33,188 bases of DNA from the NCBI GenBank assembly GCA_034180465.1, contig JAXFOH010000070.1, forward strand, positions 1-33,188, read 5' to 3'. Position numbers and translations under genes: made by a program. The notes under the pieces were generated by a model. It made no database searches and was not told where the DNA came from. It saw nothing but the letters and a program-made list of their open reading frames with translations. Within the stretch, counting starts at the first letter, position 1, and the number at the start of each line of letters is the position of its first letter. Below, piece by piece: positions 32,450 to 33,188 of this stretch. This stretch comes from CAKUIA01 sp034180465. Its GTDB lineage: Bacteria > Verrucomicrobiota > Verrucomicrobiia > Opitutales > Intestinicryptomonadaceae.

Positions 32450-32709
32450 GCTATAGTAAAATTCTTGCGCGCACGGCAATTTTGCTTCAGCTAAGAGAGG
32501 CAAGCCCCGTGCAAATGCCGCTAAAAAATCTTTTGTGCGGGCTAAAAATTGCATCTTTTCAAATAAGCGAGCCCGAGCTTTTGCGGGAGTTAGACTACCT
32601 TGAAAAGAAAGGCTACATTAAAATTAGCGAAGACGAAATTTCGCCGTCGTACAAGCGTTGCGCGCTAATGGCATCCGCCTACGATTATCTTGAAAGAAGG
32701 GGTTTTTAG
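32446..32709 (+). CDS. Mu-like phage VpaChn25_0724-type small winged-helix-like protein
   Basis: 87 residues. ARTAILLQLREASPVQMPLKNLL, then a helix with SEPELLRELDYLEKKGYIKISE, reads as a helix-turn-helix plus wing. It closely resembles the pattern of the VpaChn25_0724 family (AILRLLAE...N..LL...ISxxxxxxxLxxLExxGL), which lies between DUF2730 and DUF3486 genes in Mu-like phages. A DNA-binding or packaging role is unproven. It overlaps the preceding gene by four bases. Confidence 0.7.
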   Translation: MSYSKILARTAILLQLREASPVQMPLKNLLCGLKIASFQISEPELLRELDYLEKKGYIKISEDEISPSYKRCALMASAYDYLERRGF

Positions 32710-32710
32710 T

Positions 32711-33109
32711 ATGTCGCCAAAAGCGAAAGACAGCATAAAAGCAGCAGCCAAAGAGACTCTTGCCGAAAAGCCGAAAAAGCGCGCAAAAAAACGCGTGTTG
32801 GGCAGTCCGTTTTGCGAGTATCTTGAAAAAATACGCACGGCTCGCGAAAATGCAAAAACAGCTTCGGAAATTGTTTTGGGCTCGCTATGCGATAAGCGCA
32901 AAGTTTTAGTCGACTTAATTTTGGAGGCTTTGTTCGACTATTTTTGCGAAGGCGATATTGCAGAAATTACGCCAAGCGCGCTTAACGCCGTAGCGGGAGT
33001 TGTACAAAAACTTTCGGCGACGGCAAAAGAAGAGGCGGCCAAAACGCCTTCGGGTGAAATAGGCGGCGAAACCCTTGCCCAAATAGAAGACAAACTTAAA
33101 CTGCTATGA
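32711..33109 (+). CDS. Mu gp27-like (DUF3486) protein, putative small terminase subunit
   Basis: The ATG at 32711 is chosen over an in-frame TTG at 32690 because GAAGGGG lies about 10 bases upstream; 132 residues. The N-terminus is Lys-rich (KPKKRAKKRV) and the rest is helical (RTARENAKTASEIVLGSLCDKR, LILEALFDYFCEGDIAEI, LNAVAGVVQKLSATAKEEA). The helical C-terminal part fits DUF3486, but the N-terminal helix-turn-helix of that family appears shortened or replaced by the basic tail. Placement directly before the terminase large subunit supports a small-terminase-like role. Its stop overlaps the next start (ATGA). Confidence 0.65.
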   Translation: MSPKAKDSIKAAAKETLAEKPKKRAKKRVLGSPFCEYLEKIRTARENAKTASEIVLGSLCDKRKVLVDLILEALFDYFCEGDIAEITPSALNAVAGVVQKLSATAKEEAAKTPSGEIGGETLAQIEDKLKLL

Positions 33110-33188
33110 GCTTTTTTTTGCCGTATCAGAAAAAGTGGCTTTTGGACAATTCGCGAATTAAGCTTATGGAAAAGAGTCGCCAAATAGG
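33106..33188 (+). CDS. Mu gp28-like terminase large subunit, N-terminus only
   Basis: Only 27 residues are in the window (MSFFLPYQKKWLLDNSRIKL, then MEKSRQIG). LPYQKxWLxDxSRxKxxxKSRQIG is the start of phage terminase large subunits of the Mu gp28 type, the motor that packages DNA into the head; the SRQIG part leads into the Walker A region, which is beyond the edge. It overlaps the DUF3486-like gene by four bases. Confidence 0.82.
   Translation, partial: MSFFLPYQKKWLLDNSRIKLMEKSRQI

Larger units (their letters stand above)
32048..33188 (+). mobile_element. Left-hand part of a Mu-like phage head/packaging module
   Basis: Four plus-strand genes with 2-4 base overlaps or gaps match, in order, the Mu-like series DUF2730 membrane/coiled-coil protein, VpaChn25_0724 winged-helix-like protein, DUF3486 (Mu gp27-like) and terminase large subunit (Mu gp28-like). 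The series runs off the right edge. No repressor, transposase, Mor or lysis gene lies to its left: priA ends at 31954. The gap 31955-32047 has an imperfect inverted repeat (AGGTTTGC at 31969-31976 and GCAAACCT at 32001-32008) but no convincing Mu end. Base and codon use look like the neighbouring host genes. It may be a rearranged or domesticated prophage, or its early genes may lie elsewhere. Confidence 0.72.

Overview
The window looks like a chromosomal segment of a member of the Verrucomicrobiota or a close PVC relative, probably an anaerobic or host-associated lineage. The main reasons are a five-gene block (4739-12085) with the same order and architecture as the Amuc_1102-1098 type IV pilus-like locus of Akkermansia muciniphila, and a large HzsA-related PD40/multiheme cytochrome protein of a type common in PVC bacteria. 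Other clues are LpxA (so an outer membrane with lipid A), a secreted GH92 mannosidase and a secreted TIM-barrel isomerase. Base composition is moderate to AT-leaning, so this is not Akkermansia itself. Clear Shine-Dalgarno sequences are visible for only a few genes. No rRNA, tRNA or CRISPR array was seen, and no stretch without a gene exceeds about 300 bases.

Layout: (1) 1-3037, minus strand, the HzsA-like protein, cut by the left edge. (2) 3125-3940, minus, GluQ-like tRNA-modifying synthetase. (3) 3988-4653, an exported SGNH-like protein whose catalytic residues appear to be replaced. (4) 4739-12085, the pilus-like locus: a secreted protein (1102-like), a PilM-PilN fusion (1101-like), an Amuc_1100-like protein, an 1099-like protein and a long secretin (1098-like), closed by a strong terminator. 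(5) 12344-12997, minus, a DnaQ-type exonuclease with a C-terminal clamp-binding motif. (6) 13018-19179, a tight run of hisN-like phosphatase, unknown membrane protein, lpxA, pdxA and a large lipoprotein. (7) 19277-21195, GRP-type sugar transporter plus ribokinase. (8) 21373-23687, arginine decarboxylase-type enzyme plus spermidine synthase. (9) 23737-25929, GH92 mannosidase. (10) 26100-28377, minus, secreted isomerase/epimerase-like protein and an ArsB/NhaD-type transporter. (11) 28635-28736, a 33-residue AURKAIP1/COX24-like gene. (12) hisA (minus) and priA (plus), divergent. (13) From 32048 to the right edge, four closely packed genes resembling the Mu-like phage DUF2730 / VpaChn25_0724 / DUF3486 / terminase large subunit series.

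How they work together: the 4739-12085 genes probably build one envelope-spanning assembly. The fused PilM-PilN and the PilO-like Amuc_1100 relative would form the inner-membrane platform and the secretin the outer-membrane pore; no pilin or motor ATPase is encoded here. Most other genes are housekeeping (histidine, pyridoxal phosphate, polyamine, lipid A, replication restart) or serve carbohydrate use (ribokinase pair, GH92). The features most worth following up are the pilus-like locus with a repeated upstream element, the pseudo-SGNH protein, the exonuclease with the clamp motif, and the phage packaging module abutting priA with no early phage genes in view.
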